From UBA4416 sp044238845 (GTDB lineage Bacteria; Bacteroidota; Bacteroidia; B-17B0; Aurantibacillaceae), in NCBI GenBank assembly GCA_044238845.1, contig JBIICN010000013.1, forward strand, positions 1 through 64,000: DNA of 64,000 nt, in the 5' to 3' direction. The translations under genes were made by a program, and so were the position numbers. Positions within the stretch are counted from its first letter, which is position 1; every line of letters begins with the position of its first letter. The notes beneath the pieces are model-generated. The model had not been told where the DNA came from, ran no database searches, and saw only the letters and a list, made by a program, of their open reading frames with translations. Below are positions 18,801 to 27,409 of the stretch, piece after piece.

Positions 18801-21800
18801 TCCTGTAAGTGTTAAACTTTGAGGAGTAGCACCAACTTGTGTAAATTGTTTTAATAGTAAAGTTCCTGATGAGAAGCCAGCACCACCAACGCTTATTGTT
18901 TTTCCTGCGGTTAAGGTTGCAGATGCGGTTGTATTGTTTCCGCAAAATTGCACACCTTGCCCATTTGTAGAGGAAACAACAATGTTATCGTTAAAAATAG
19001 TGCCAGAAGAGAATTGAGAAACGTATATTAAAGTATTTGCCGTAGGTGCGTTGTTAAATGTTGTAATACCTCCAAAAATATTGTTACTGCTGTTGTATGC
19101 AACGTAAATAGAATTTGACCCTGTGTTATTAAAGGTTGCTGCTGCATTAAACTGATCTTTATTACCATTACCAAATAATAGATAACCGCTTCCGCTGTTG
19201 GTGATAACAGCATCGCCATTAAAAATATTATTACCTGCACTCGCATCATCTATAGCTCCATTTTTTGTGCAATTTGTTGTGCCGTTAAAATTACAACCAT
19301 TAAAAAACAAGCGAGGACTAACAGATGTAACATTACCACCTAAAGATGATGACGGACCATATTGAATATAACTTGCTGTTGAGCTAAGTGTTAAATTTAT
19401 TGGAGCATTTCCTAGTTGAGTAAAACGAGGTAAGATTAAGTAGCCTGAAGTAAATCCTAAACCTCCAACTTGTATGGTTTTTGTTGCCGCTAATGTTACA
19501 GTTGATATGGCTCCAGCGCAGAAATGAATTCCCGTTGAACTACCTGCTGAGTTTACATTTATATTACCATTAAATAAATTTCCTGCAGAGCTATAAGCTG
19601 GTAAGATTCTTTCGGAACCTGTGTTTGTAAATGTAACGTCTCCATTAAATACATCCGGACTTCCATTTCCTAATAGTAAGTAGCCAGCAGTATTATTTAT
19701 AAATGTAGATGTTGAATTAAAGGTGTTTCCGCCTGTCCAAGCATCATTTGAATTACCGTTTTTGGTAATAGAAACAACGCCATTAAACGTAGATGAAATA
19801 ACGTTATTAATGCGTTGTGCATCTACTGTTAAGTCTCCACCTATGGTTGAATTTGGACCAATATGCAAATAATTAGAACCTACAGGAAGTGTTAAGTTAA
19901 TAGGAGCGCTTCCTAATTGCGTAAAACGTTGTAATAATAAGTATCCGGAAGTAAATCCTAAGCCACCAATTTGAATGGTTTTTGTAGCTGCTAAAGTAGA
20001 AGTACTTAATCCTCCTGGACCAAAATTAATTCCAATTGAACTCCCAATGGAATTTACAGTAATGTTTCCATTATATAAATTGCCAGTTGAATTATAACTT
20101 GGTTCTATATAACCTGATCCCGAGTTTGTAAAAGTCACATCCCCATTAAAAATATCAGGGTTAGTTACCCCCATTCGTAAAATGCCAGATCCTGAATTTA
20201 AAATATTTGTTGTTGACGCAAATGTATTACCGCCTGTCCATTGATCGGTAGCAGCTCCATTTTTAGTAATATCAGTAGTGCCGTTAAAAGTACTTGTAAT
20301 AATATTATTTATGCTAGGCGCTACCGTAGTAAAATTACCGCCAAAGGTTGTTAATGGACCTAGCGTTAAATAACTTGAGCCTGTTGCTAAATTTAAATTA
20401 ACTGCCGTGTTGCCTAATTGTGTAAAGCGCTGTAATATTAAATAACCTTTGTCGTAAGTTCCTGTATTGATTGTTTTACCTGATGCTAAAGTGGCAGTAG
20501 CCACAGCGTTGTTTCCACAGAAATGAATACCTGTTGAGCTACCAGTAGAATTAACTGTAATATTTCCGTTAAACAAATTTCCAGCAGCAACCCATGCTGG
20601 TAAAATCCTTTCAGAACCACTATTATTAAATGTTACATCATTATTCCAAGTATCAGGTAGCGACCAGCCTAAACCGAAAAATCCAGCGCCTGTATTTGAG
20701 ATTGTAGTAACACCATTGAAAATATTTCCGCCTGGATTGCCATCATTAGATGCCCCAGTTTTTGTTGCGTTAAATATTCCATTAAAAGTTGTAGTGGAAA
20801 TATTATAGGTTGGACTTGTTGAAACAATGTCGCCACCAAAAGTTGAAGCTCTAAAGCTAAGTGAAGTATTTACTCCAGTTAAAGGTAAATTTACCGGAGC
20901 TGAACCTAATTGTGTAAATGCGCCAAAGTATAAAAATCCTGCACTAAATCCTGCGCCACCAACGGAAATAGTTTTTCCTGATGCTAGAGTAGGGGTTCCT
21001 GTTCCGTTTACAAATCCTAAATAGATGCCGCCTGTGCCTGTGGATGTAACAGTAATGTCATCGTTAAATAAATCGTTGCTATTATAGCCTAACATAAAGT
21101 AACCTGTATTACTTTGTTGGTTGATAGTTAGCGTAGAATTAAATATATTTTGATTACCATTATTATGCATTGATGTTCCGCCAGTTTTTGTAAATATTGT
21201 GGCTCCATTAAATATTCCCCCTTGTATTTCAATATTAGCAGCAGTAACGTCTAGTTCACCACCTATTACACATGGTTCAGCTGGTCGGCTAACATAGAAT
21301 GCAGAAGTTGTTCCAGTCATTGGAAGATTGATGGCTGCATTCCCTAATTGTGTAAAAGAACCTAAGTGTAAATATCCTGCGCTAAATCCTGCTCCTCCAA
21401 TATTGATTGTTTTTCCTGAAGCTAAAGTTGGTGTTCCTGTTCCTCCATTATGTCCTAAACGAATACCGCCAATGTTTGTTGATGTTACAGTAATATCATC
21501 ATTAAATTGATCTGCTGAGTTATAACCTAACATAAAATAACCTGTAGAGCTTGTTTGATTAATAGTACAAGTAGAGTTGAAAATATTTAAATTTCCATTA
21601 TTGTGATTACTTGTGCCACCTGTTTTATTAAAGGTTGCCGCGCCATTATAGGTTCCTCCAGTAGGAGTGATGTCAGGCGCTGTCACTGTAAAATTTCCAG
21701 CAAATACATTTCCGTTAAGTGTCACATTTGTTGCGCCAGTTGTTGTTAAGTTAATAGCTGTTGCATCTGCTTGTTGTATTCTATACAATTGAAGATAACC

Positions 21801-23045
21801 TGAGTTGTAAGTTCCGCTTGTAATAATACTTTTTGTTGCCGCAATATTAATAATTGGGAAAGTGCCTCCCCATCCTAAAGCAATGCCGCCAGCTGCTGTA
21901 TTTGGTCCGCTTTGAGAAACATAGATATTACCATTAAATTGACTCGTGCAATTATTACCAAAAATAATTCGTCCACCAGTTGTTGATGTATTATTGGCAT
22001 AAACATCTGCATTGTATGTATCTGCAGTACCATTGGCAAAGCCAGTGTATCCGTTACTCGAGTTATTTATGGTTAATACTCCGTTATATACGTTTCCACC
22101 TGAAGACCATGTATTATTGATTGTTCCACCGATGTTGTAATTAACATCAGCTGCAAATGTTGAAGTTTGAGCAGAGACAAGACCTGCATTAATTGTTAGT
22201 GATCCATTTATGGCAGAACCATAAATATTTACTCCACCAGTATTACCAGGAGAAAGAGATAATGCTGTGGCATCATTTTGAACAAAGTTATATAAGTTTA
22301 AAACTGCTCCTGCAAAAGTTCCACAAGATAACGTAACACCCGTATTTAAAGTAACGGTTCCAACTCTTCCTATTTGTATAAAACCAGTACCTGCTGTATT
22401 ATTAACGGTAACGTTAGCGTTAAATGATACATTTCTTTGAAAACCAATATATAGTGCACCTGTGTTTGACGTGTTAAAAGTTGTGGCAGCGTTAAATGTT
22501 TCGTTTCTTCCTGCTGCTCCATTGGTTAATAATAAATAACCAGTTCCAGCATTCGTGATAGAAGTTACTCCGTTAAACACATTATTTCCATTAGATTGTG
22601 CATTTGCAGCACCATTTTTAGTTACAGTGACACTTCCATTAAATGTACTTCCATTAAAATATACTTCAGTAACATTTGCGGTAATATTTGCACCAAAGAT
22701 TGTTCCAGCAAAAGTTAAAGATGTTGCGGTAGAATTAAATGTTCCGTTATTACAACTACCTCCATTACAAGCAACTACACCAGTTGTGTTTAATGTAAAA
22801 CCATTCAGGTTTAATACACCTGTTGTGATAGTTAAATTAGTAAGAGTTGTATTACCCGTTAAAATACAGTTGTTTGCTCCAGTTACAATGGTTGCGTTAT
22901 CTGCCGCACCTGGGATACCATTTGGCGTCCAATTGGTATTAGTTGTAAATGAAGTTGAAGTTGTTCCATTCCAAACGTAGGATGTTTGAGCGGTTATGCA
23001 ACTAATTGATAATGTAATAATTAGAAGTAAAAATAGTTTTTTCAT
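15813..23045 (-). CDS. Giant secreted repeat protein (2410 aa) with T9SS type A sorting domain
   Basis: It starts with signal peptide MKKLFLLLIITLSISCITAQ, followed by VWNGTTSTSFTTNTNWTPNG, an opening seen in Bacteroidota proteins with autotransporter-like beta-helix repeats. About residues 90-2050 are roughly ten tandem modules of about 160-220 residues. Each contains a glycine/threonine/asparagine-rich ladder (FNGTTTITNSGSGYL ... DQFN) and a marker like KTIQVGGLGFTSGYL ... FTQLG. This suggests a long right-handed beta-solenoid. A fibronectin-like ELLYFTATPLNKKVNLDWAT segment then leads to the sorting domain VFPNPAYDIIMINTS ... IDLSRLASGIYFIVI ... ISIQK. It should be exported by the T9SS and displayed on the surface as a filamentous adhesin or sheath-like protein; that role is inference. 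Confidence 0.9.
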   Translation of the reverse strand: MKKLFLLLIITLSISCITAQTSYVWNGTTSTSFTTNTNWTPNGIPGAADNATIVTGANNCILTGNTTLTNLTITTGVLNLNGFTLNTTGVVACNGGSCNNGTFNSTATSLTFAGTIFGANITANVTEVYFNGSTFNGSVTVTKNGAANAQSNGNNVFNGVTSITNAGTGYLLLTNGAAGRNETFNAATTFNTSNTGALYIGFQRNVSFNANVTVNNTAGTGFIQIGRVGTVTLNTGVTLSCGTFAGAVLNLYNFVQNDATALSLSPGNTGGVNIYGSAINGSLTINAGLVSAQTSTFAADVNYNIGGTINNTWSSGGNVYNGVLTINNSSNGYTGFANGTADTYNADVYANNTSTTGGRIIFGNNCTSQFNGNIYVSQSGPNTAAGGIALGWGGTFPIINIAATKSIITSGTYNSGYLQLYRIQQADATAINLTTTGATNVTLNGNVFAGNFTVTAPDITPTGGTYNGAATFNKTGGTSNHNNGNLNIFNSTCTINQTSSTGYFMLGYNSADQFNDDITVTSTNIGGIRLGHNGGTGTPTLASGKTINIGGAGFSAGYLHLGSFTQLGNAAINLPMTGTTSAFYVSRPAEPCVIGGELDVTAANIEIQGGIFNGATIFTKTGGTSMHNNGNQNIFNSTLTINQQSNTGYFMLGYNSNDLFNDDITVTSTGTGGIYLGFVNGTGTPTLASGKTISVGGAGFSAGFLYFGAFTQLGSAPVNLPLTGVNTSLSFRASTFGGDIVSTSPTYNISTTTFNGIFNATKTGASNDGNPGGNIFNGVTTISNTGAGFFGLGWSLPDTWNNDVTFNNSGSERILPAWVAAGNLFNGNITVNSTGSSTGIHFCGNNAVATATLASGKTINTGTYDKGYLILQRFTQLGNTAVNLNLATGSSYLTLGPLTTFGGNFTTVAPSINNIITSTFNGTTDITKNGAATDQWTGGNTFASTTNILNSGSGILRMGVTNPDIFNGDVTFTNSGSGYIEPSYNSTGNLYNGNITVNSIGSSIGINFGPGGLSTSTLAATKTIQIGGLGFTSGYLLLQRFTQLGSAPINLTLPVGSNYLHIGPNSTIGGDLTVDAQRINNVISSTFNGVVSITKNGNSNDAWTGGNTFNSTSTFINNTAGYLLLGNGSPDVFNGDVTFTNTGSERILPAYSSAGNLFNGNINVNSAGSSTGIHFCAGAISTVTLAATKTIQVGGLGFTSGYLILPRFTQLGNAPINLTLSSTASYIQYGPSSSLGGNVTSVSPRLFFNGCNFNGTTNCTKNGAIDDASAGNNIFNGDAVITNSGSGYLLFGNGNKDQFNAAATFNNTGSNSIYVAYNSSNNIFGGITTFNNAPTANTLIYVSQFSSGTIFNDNIVVSSTNGQGVQFCGNNTTASATLTAGKTISVGGAGFSSGTLLLKQFTQVGATPQSLTLTGSSILQYGPASVFNGNLSSVSPRLYFNGCIFNGTTNCTKNGATDDQGIGNNIFNGTTTITSTGSGYLMFGNGNSDQFNSDATFINAGTNNMHIAYNSSNNVFGGVTTFSNSSVGNFGILVASYSTGTLFKENIIVSSNNGQGVQFCSGNATATATLAAAKTISIGSAGFSAGTLLLKQFTQVGATAQTLNQTTGSGILTLGPSSRFDGDVDFNFPQVNLNGTIYNGLTTIRKNGAIDNSGTGGNIFNGTTTITNSGSGYLMTGNTNRDQFNGLTTFNNTGSYRFFLAQNHTGQTTTFAQDVTFNSAKSGAGDGWSYFICDGNNTNVSFAGNVTYNVSGSIQSNCRILQGTGTTATYGGDLTYNVSNTNTNTQMQVGATGTSNYNGNVSVVNTGGANGIYFNINTTAASTLAATKTINLGAGGFTSGTLSLIRFTQLGATPQSLSQTTGTGILISGPTNTFNGDVNFNFPQLFLNGGTYNGTATMQKNGATDNTSVGGNIFNGVTSISNNSSANFLRLANSNPDNYNADITFSQNNVGVLAPNYNTNCTYGGNVTISAPSTYTITFGSAAGGIATFNGTTAQSINKSGSVTNPVFTRLVMNKTANDVTLNIRINIINSLTLTQGIINTTSTNILNMNNAATTTIGNATSYINGPMNYDMALNGTRTLNFPIGKVTDWRPAVLTAVHNAATSYTYKAELTNADAQALGYIKPATVDVISQIHWWDIDRSVTATGVASPTTNVSGNQTITLYYGTNDVVTDPSFLTIVKNRNTAATTWFDIGGTGATLGAGSVTSTSAPTTFNSFSRFTLANRIGGTNPLPIELLYFTATPLNKKVNLDWATASEINNSHFEIEKSTDGVNFEYLTSVNAYGNGTSVTKQTYTTEDENPYKGISYYRLKQVDKTGEFKYAQVVSVEFKDNSFVNVFPNPAYDIIMINTSDDYMNAKLKVINNLGIEVIANNQINTFNGSIDLSRLASGIYFIVIQKGDNTENIKISIQK
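16896..22780 (-). repeat. About ten tandem degenerate modules inside the giant protein gene
   Basis: The marker K-T/S-I-x-x-G-G-x-G-F-x-S-G-x-L with a following FTQ(L/V)G occurs about nine times, plus an early divergent copy (SCGTFAGAVLNLYNF). Neighbouring modules share long near-identical stretches, for example two adjacent copies of NCTKNGA-(I/T)-DD and of YLxFGNGNxDQFN. The boundaries given are approximate. The array could expand or contract by homologous recombination and could be mis-assembled from short reads. Confidence 0.75.
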
Positions 23046-23220
23046 AAAATAAAATTTCTACTTAAAAATAGAGAATTTTACTTACAGATGCAAGAAAATT
23101 AGGTAAAATGTTTATATCTATACCTGTTTTAACAAATTGCCAATGATTGAACTTTGTTTTTTGTTGAAAACCGCTGATTATGGTTAAAAACCTTAGCGAA
23201 TTTGGAATAGTAGAGAAATA

Positions 23221-23252
23221 AAAAAAGATTGCTGAACTAGCAATCTTTTTTA
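23221..23252. terminator. Strong bidirectional terminator
   Basis: A 12-bp perfect stem AAAAAGATTGCT / AGCAATCTTTTT with loop GAACT at 23222-23250. It lies 22 bases past the stop of the minus-strand DEAD-box gene and insulates the giant gene downstream. Confidence 0.92.
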
Positions 23253-23274
23253 AGAATTTTATTTTAATTGGTTT

Positions 23275-24606
23275 TTAAAAAGGTCTTGTTCTTGCTTTTT
23301 TCTCAGCAATACGTCTTAGATTTTCCTGACGACGTTTACCGCCTAAGTTCACCTTTTTGTTTTTATCTTTTTTCTCATGGAAAGCTCCAGTTGGCGTGAT
23401 GTGTTTTGGAATCTTTTTTAAAGATTTATCTCTCGTTACTGGTTTTTCATCCTGCGTTAAGTTTTCTGATATTTCAACTGCTTCAGGCATATCTAGTATC
23501 TCTAATTTTTTCTTCATTAGAGTTTCAATTTCCTTTTGCATTGGTAAATTGAGTTTAGTGATAAAACTAATGGCTATACCTGTTTTATCTGCACGACCTG
23601 TTCTACCAATACGATGAATGTATGCACTGGCTTCTTTTGATGGCATATCAAAATTGATTACGTGTGTTACATCTTTTAAATCTAAACCACGTGCAATCAC
23701 ATCTGTTGCAATTAATAGACGATGCGTTCCTTCATCAAATTTCTTTACTGCACTAAAACGTTGTGGTTGCGATTTGTTAGAATGAATTACTCCAATATCC
23801 TCTGCAAATTCGCCTTCTAATTCTTTGTAAATATCATCTGCTATTTTTTTGTTCTTTACAAACAATAACACTTTCGTGAAGTTTTTTTCTGTTTGTAATA
23901 AGTACTCTAATAAATTGACTTTGGTATAAAAATTAGGAACATGATAGGCTTGTTGAATGATTTTTTCTAATGGCGTTCCTCTACTGATTAATTCAATGTA
24001 TTCGGGCTTGTAAAAATAATTATCAATCATCATTTCTACATCTTCATTCAAAGTAGCCGAAAACATTAAGTTTTGACGCTTTTCAGGAAGAATATCTAAA
24101 ATCTTAATTAATTGAGATCGGAAACCTAAATTCAACATTTCATCTACTTCATCAATCACTAATTTTTGAATGCTATTAAATTGTAAAGTTCTACTTAAGG
24201 TCAAATCAATTAAACGACCAGGAGTTGCTACTAAAATATCAACACCATCATATACTTTTTGTTTTTGAATATTGATATTACCACCACCATAAACTCCTAC
24301 ACATCTTGCTTGCATGTACGTTGCTAATTTAGCTACTTCATCTACTACTTGCACAACTAATTCACGAGTAGGAACTACTATTAGTACGCGAGGTTGGCGT
24401 TGCTCAGAAAATGTTAACTGACGTAAAATTGGCAGTAAATACGCAAAGGTTTTACCTGTTCCAGTTTGGGCTATACCAACAGCATCTTTACCCGACATAA
24501 TAACGGGAAATGCTTTTTCTTGAATAGGCGTTGGATTTTCAAAGCCGATATCGCTTAAGGCATTTATTAATGGTTTAGTAAGGTTTAGGTCTTTAAACGT
24601 AGTCAT
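23275..24606 (-). CDS. DEAD-box ATP-dependent RNA helicase, RhlE-like
   Basis: A 443-residue protein with all helicase motifs in order: Q-motif (NPTPIQEKAFP, near residue 30), motif I AQTGTGKT (near 50), PTRELV (Ia), TPGRLID (Ib), motif II as DEVD (residues 172-175), motif III SAT, IATDVIARGLDL (V) and HRIGRTGR (VI). Motif II is DEVD rather than DEAD. The C-terminal approximately 65 residues are lysine/arginine-rich (KKDKNKKVNLGGKRRQ), a usual RNA-binding tail. It would unwind structured RNA, for example in ribosome assembly or cold adaptation. It is a single-gene unit ended by a strong terminator. Confidence 0.93.
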   Translation of the reverse strand: MTTFKDLNLTKPLINALSDIGFENPTPIQEKAFPVIMSGKDAVGIAQTGTGKTFAYLLPILRQLTFSEQRQPRVLIVVPTRELVVQVVDEVAKLATYMQARCVGVYGGGNINIQKQKVYDGVDILVATPGRLIDLTLSRTLQFNSIQKLVIDEVDEMLNLGFRSQLIKILDILPEKRQNLMFSATLNEDVEMMIDNYFYKPEYIELISRGTPLEKIIQQAYHVPNFYTKVNLLEYLLQTEKNFTKVLLFVKNKKIADDIYKELEGEFAEDIGVIHSNKSQPQRFSAVKKFDEGTHRLLIATDVIARGLDLKDVTHVINFDMPSKEASAYIHRIGRTGRADKTGIAISFITKLNLPMQKEIETLMKKKLEILDMPEAVEISENLTQDEKPVTRDKSLKKIPKHITPTGAFHEKKDKNKKVNLGGKRRQENLRRIAEKKARTRPF

Positions 24607-24647
24607 TGCATTATAATTTCGGCAAAGATACGCTATTTTATTTTATA

Positions 24648-24691
24648 GGAACGCAGATGACGTTGATTAGGCAGATTTTCGCGGATTTCTT
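24648..24691. repeat. Possible dispersed intergenic repeat (CAGAT/CGGAT type)
   Basis: The segment beginning GGAACGCAGATGACGTTGAT and continuing through GGCAGATTTTCGCGGATTTC is locally GC-richer than its surroundings. It contains repeated CAGAT/CGGAT words. It resembles the AACGCAGAT...CGCGGAT intergenic repeats I know from many environmental genomes. Only one copy is visible here, so this is recognition rather than proof. Confidence 0.4.
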
Positions 24692-24707
24692 ATAAATCGA
24701 TATTCGA

Positions 24708-24923
24708 TTACAGCTTCCTTAAAGGCTCCAACAAATACTCCAATCCGTTAGATTTAATTTCATACATCGTCGCTAGCATCATTCCTAATTTGCCATCAGG
24801 AAAGCCTTTGCGCTGAAACCACTCTAAGTAAGAAACTGGTAAATTAGCTAAAGTATAGCCCTTATACCTTCCAAAGGGCATTTTTACTTTTACTAATTCT
24901 AAGAGGATTTCTGAGTTTTGCAT
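24708..24923 (-). CDS. DUF3820 family protein
   Basis: A 71-residue protein containing the DUF3820 core MPFGRYKGYTLANLPVSYLEWF followed by GFPDGKLGMMLATMYEIKSNG. The family is small, found in many bacteria, and has been named after a Pseudomonas quorum-sensing-regulated factor, but its biochemical role is not established. The PFGKYKG-type motif also occurs beside exonuclease domains in other proteins, suggesting a nucleic-acid-related function; that is inference. It follows lepB by 71 bases on the same strand and may be the last gene of that operon. The full family length is present. Confidence 0.85.
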   Translation of the reverse strand: MQNSEILLELVKVKMPFGRYKGYTLANLPVSYLEWFQRKGFPDGKLGMMLATMYEIKSNGLEYLLEPLRKL

Positions 24924-24994
24924 AAGTTATAAAACTAAATAGCTTCTATAGTTATGTCTTTTGTTGTAAACATCAACGCTATATGGTTATTTTG

Positions 24995-26806
24995 TTATTT
25001 TTTCTTCCCAAAAAATAATAGTCGGAAATAGTCGCCAAATGAATAACCTTTTCGTTTTTTGTCAATAATGTTATAACCAAAGAGTAGGAGAATAACTATC
25101 GCTACAGGGATTTTCCAAGAAACTAAACCATCTTCGCCCACGTAACACATAAAACGTTCCCAACGGAATTTTCCATCGTGAGAGTTTTTAGTTAATGAAC
25201 CTAAAACTGATTTTCCTGTTATAGGATTGTTTTTAGGGTCTTTCATACTAAACCATACAAATACAGGGCGGCCAACCACATGGTCAAATGGTACTACTCC
25301 CCAACTGCGACTATCGGCCGAGTTATGACGGTTATCACCCATCATCCAGTAATAACCTTGTTTAAAGGTATATGATGTAATTGGTTTGCCATCATAAAAT
25401 ACTTGTGCGCCAGATTTTGTTACTTGATGAATACCGTTATCATATGTATTCAATATTTTTTCGTACAAACAAATATTGCTAGTATCAATTTTAATAGTCA
25501 TGCCTTCGGATGGTAAAACTAGTGGGCCAAAGTTATCATTGTTCCAAGCGTAGCTATTATTGTGAGGGAATATGCGTGGGTCACGCATTCCTTTTGGTTC
25601 AATTTCTCTACTAACAGATAATACACCAGGCAGTGCTTTTATTTTATTAGCCACATCAGCAGGCATATTTAAGTTGTAAAAAGACGTAGCATTTCTTTTA
25701 TCAATTTGCGATGCTTCAGTTACATAAATATCATAATCCTCTAATAAATTTGCATTTGATAATGTGACTTCTTGGGTTTCAGGATTTTGTTTATTGTAAC
25801 CAAAAAGGTCGCCTGTTGTTACTACAATATAGTGATGTTGTGCATGCTCGGGCATTTCTTGTTTTTTATCATTGATGTATAGTTCGCCATCTTTAATTTC
25901 TAATTTATCGCCAGCAATACCAACACAACGTTTTACGTAATGTTCTCTTTTATCAATTGGTCTACTTGTAATTTTACCATACGGTTTATCAGGTCCGTTT
26001 ACTTGATTCCATGCAGCTGCTTGATACATTTCGTCGGATTGTTTTCCTCCATCTTGATTTTTGAAATTAGATGCAATATCTCTTACCATTTGATAATAAC
26101 TCATGTTTTGATATTTCAAAGCCACTGTATCTCCATCAGGATAATTGAATACAACGATTTCTCCGTTTTTTGGTTTTGAGTAACCTGGCAATCTTAAATG
26201 AGGGATTTTAATCCACTCTAAATATGATTTCGTGCTTTCTGTAAATGGAAGCGTATGATGGGCAAAAGGAAAAGCGATTGGAGTTTGAGGAACTTTAGCA
26301 CCATAACATACTTTATTTACAAATAAGAAATCACCTACCATTAAAGATTTTTCTAATGAAGATGTTGGAATAGTAAATGCTTCGAAAAAGAAACCACGAA
26401 TAATCGAAGCCGCTACAACAGCAAATATGATTGGATCTGCCCAGTTTTTAATGAATGAGGACTCTGACTTAATATCAGTAACTCCGAAATATTTAATGTC
26501 TTTATTAAAACCTAAATAAGCAAAATAAATATATGGCATTAAAGAGGCGTACATTAAATCATTATTCATGCGTTTTTTAAAGGCTCTTGCTAAATGAAAT
26601 CCATATACGCCGTACATAATTAAATTAACGCCTGGAACAATCATTATTAATCCCCACCATTTTGGTCGATTAATAATAGTGCCTACTAACCAAAAGTTAT
26701 ATACTGGAATTAGCGCTTTCCAAGCAGGTAAACCAGCTTTTTCAAATATTTTATATAAGCCTACAAATGAAATTAAAACGAGTATTAGAAATATTATGTT
26801 GCCCAT
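24995..26806 (-). CDS. lepB: Signal peptidase I with N-terminal DUF5684-type membrane domain
   Basis: A 603-residue protein, about twice E. coli LepB's core. Residues 1-120 are a DUF5684-like membrane region (FEKAGLPAWKALIPVYNFWL ... NRPKWWGLIMIVPGVNLIMY). The peptidase S26 domain starts near residue 130: the catalytic Ser is in FTIPTSSLEKSLMVGDFLFVNK, the general-base Lys in HYVKRCVGIAGDKLEI near residue 290, and box E is YYWMMGDNRHNSADSRSWG near 500. Between the last two lies a long insert of about 180 residues, typical of Bacteroidota enzymes. A C-terminal membrane helix follows (IPVAIVILLLFGYNII). It cleaves Sec signal peptides on the periplasmic side. The gene order dapB-lepB is conserved in the phylum but is interrupted here by two genes. 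Confidence 0.95.
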   Translation of the reverse strand: MGNIIFLILVLISFVGLYKIFEKAGLPAWKALIPVYNFWLVGTIINRPKWWGLIMIVPGVNLIMYGVYGFHLARAFKKRMNNDLMYASLMPYIYFAYLGFNKDIKYFGVTDIKSESSFIKNWADPIIFAVVAASIIRGFFFEAFTIPTSSLEKSLMVGDFLFVNKVCYGAKVPQTPIAFPFAHHTLPFTESTKSYLEWIKIPHLRLPGYSKPKNGEIVVFNYPDGDTVALKYQNMSYYQMVRDIASNFKNQDGGKQSDEMYQAAAWNQVNGPDKPYGKITSRPIDKREHYVKRCVGIAGDKLEIKDGELYINDKKQEMPEHAQHHYIVVTTGDLFGYNKQNPETQEVTLSNANLLEDYDIYVTEASQIDKRNATSFYNLNMPADVANKIKALPGVLSVSREIEPKGMRDPRIFPHNNSYAWNNDNFGPLVLPSEGMTIKIDTSNICLYEKILNTYDNGIHQVTKSGAQVFYDGKPITSYTFKQGYYWMMGDNRHNSADSRSWGVVPFDHVVGRPVFVWFSMKDPKNNPITGKSVLGSLTKNSHDGKFRWERFMCYVGEDGLVSWKIPVAIVILLLFGYNIIDKKRKGYSFGDYFRLLFFGKKK

Positions 26807-26839
26807 AGTTAGTTATAGAATTGTTGAGGTTCTGATTTT

Positions 26840-27409
26840 TTAGTTGTTAGAGTATTGAATTAGTTTATTGTGGAAATATTTGGCGCTATTACAATTAGGG
26901 TTAGATATTATGCTTTCAAAAGATAAGCCTAAATTTAATAAAGTTTTTACGAGAATTTTCTTGTCGCTTACACCTTTATTAATATGAGCCATTCTTTGAT
27001 TTTTTATTTCTTGAAAAGGATTTTCTAAAGTTTCTGGAGTTTCACAGATATAATCAGCTGAATTTAAGTATTTACGAATAGTTTGAGTATCTGCTAAAAA
27101 CCAAGACTCAATAGTTTTTCTACTAATAATACATTGATGAATGTCATTAGGTTTTATTCTTTTTTTTGTTTTTGTAACACACTCATCAGAATCTAGATCA
27201 GTAATGATAAATATCTTTTCAGCACCTTTGTCAATTAATGTCTGCGTATATTCACTGATATTATGTGGCAATAAATTACCATTACCTTCTGCATTGATTA
27301 TTTGAGGTATATAATTTATGTTAATTGAATTCAAATAATTTTGAAATGCAGATGAACTGAATAATATCTTTTCAGTATCTCCTTCTACAATAAAGCCAAT
27401 TTTCACCAT
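26840..27409 (-). CDS. TOPRIM-like protein (DUF4276/DUF4435-like), partner of the adjacent ATPase
   Basis: A 189-residue protein. The first strand and acidic motif are GFIVEGDTEKILF (Glu9 and Glu13), and around residue 73 comes IFIITDLDSDECV, a DxDxD pattern. This N-terminal Glu plus D-x-D arrangement is the TOPRIM metal-binding layout of OLD nucleases and of DUF4276/DUF4435 proteins. SRKTIESWFLADTQTIRKYL follows; a similar 'ESWFLAD' segment is frequent in DUF4276 proteins. Its ATG overlaps the ATPase stop by seven bases (ATGGTGA), so translation is coupled. The pair resembles split OLD-type systems (such as PARIS AriA/AriB or RloA/RloB). A defence or DNA-repair role is inference; the exact family is uncertain. 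Confidence 0.7.
   Translation of the reverse strand: MVKIGFIVEGDTEKILFSSSAFQNYLNSININYIPQIINAEGNGNLLPHNISEYTQTLIDKGAEKIFIITDLDSDECVTKTKKRIKPNDIHQCIISRKTIESWFLADTQTIRKYLNSADYICETPETLENPFQEIKNQRMAHINKGVSDKKILVKTLLNLGLSFESIISNPNCNSAKYFHNKLIQYSNN

Noticed and set aside
20827..22980. Plus-strand ORFs of 60-141 codons opposite the giant gene
   Set aside because: They are low-complexity shadows (rich in Pro/Val/Asn) of the repeated minus-strand gene, with no starts, signals or homology.
15813..23045. Array of repeats as a possible CRISPR
   Set aside because: The repeats are long degenerate protein modules in one open frame, not short identical repeats with unique spacers.
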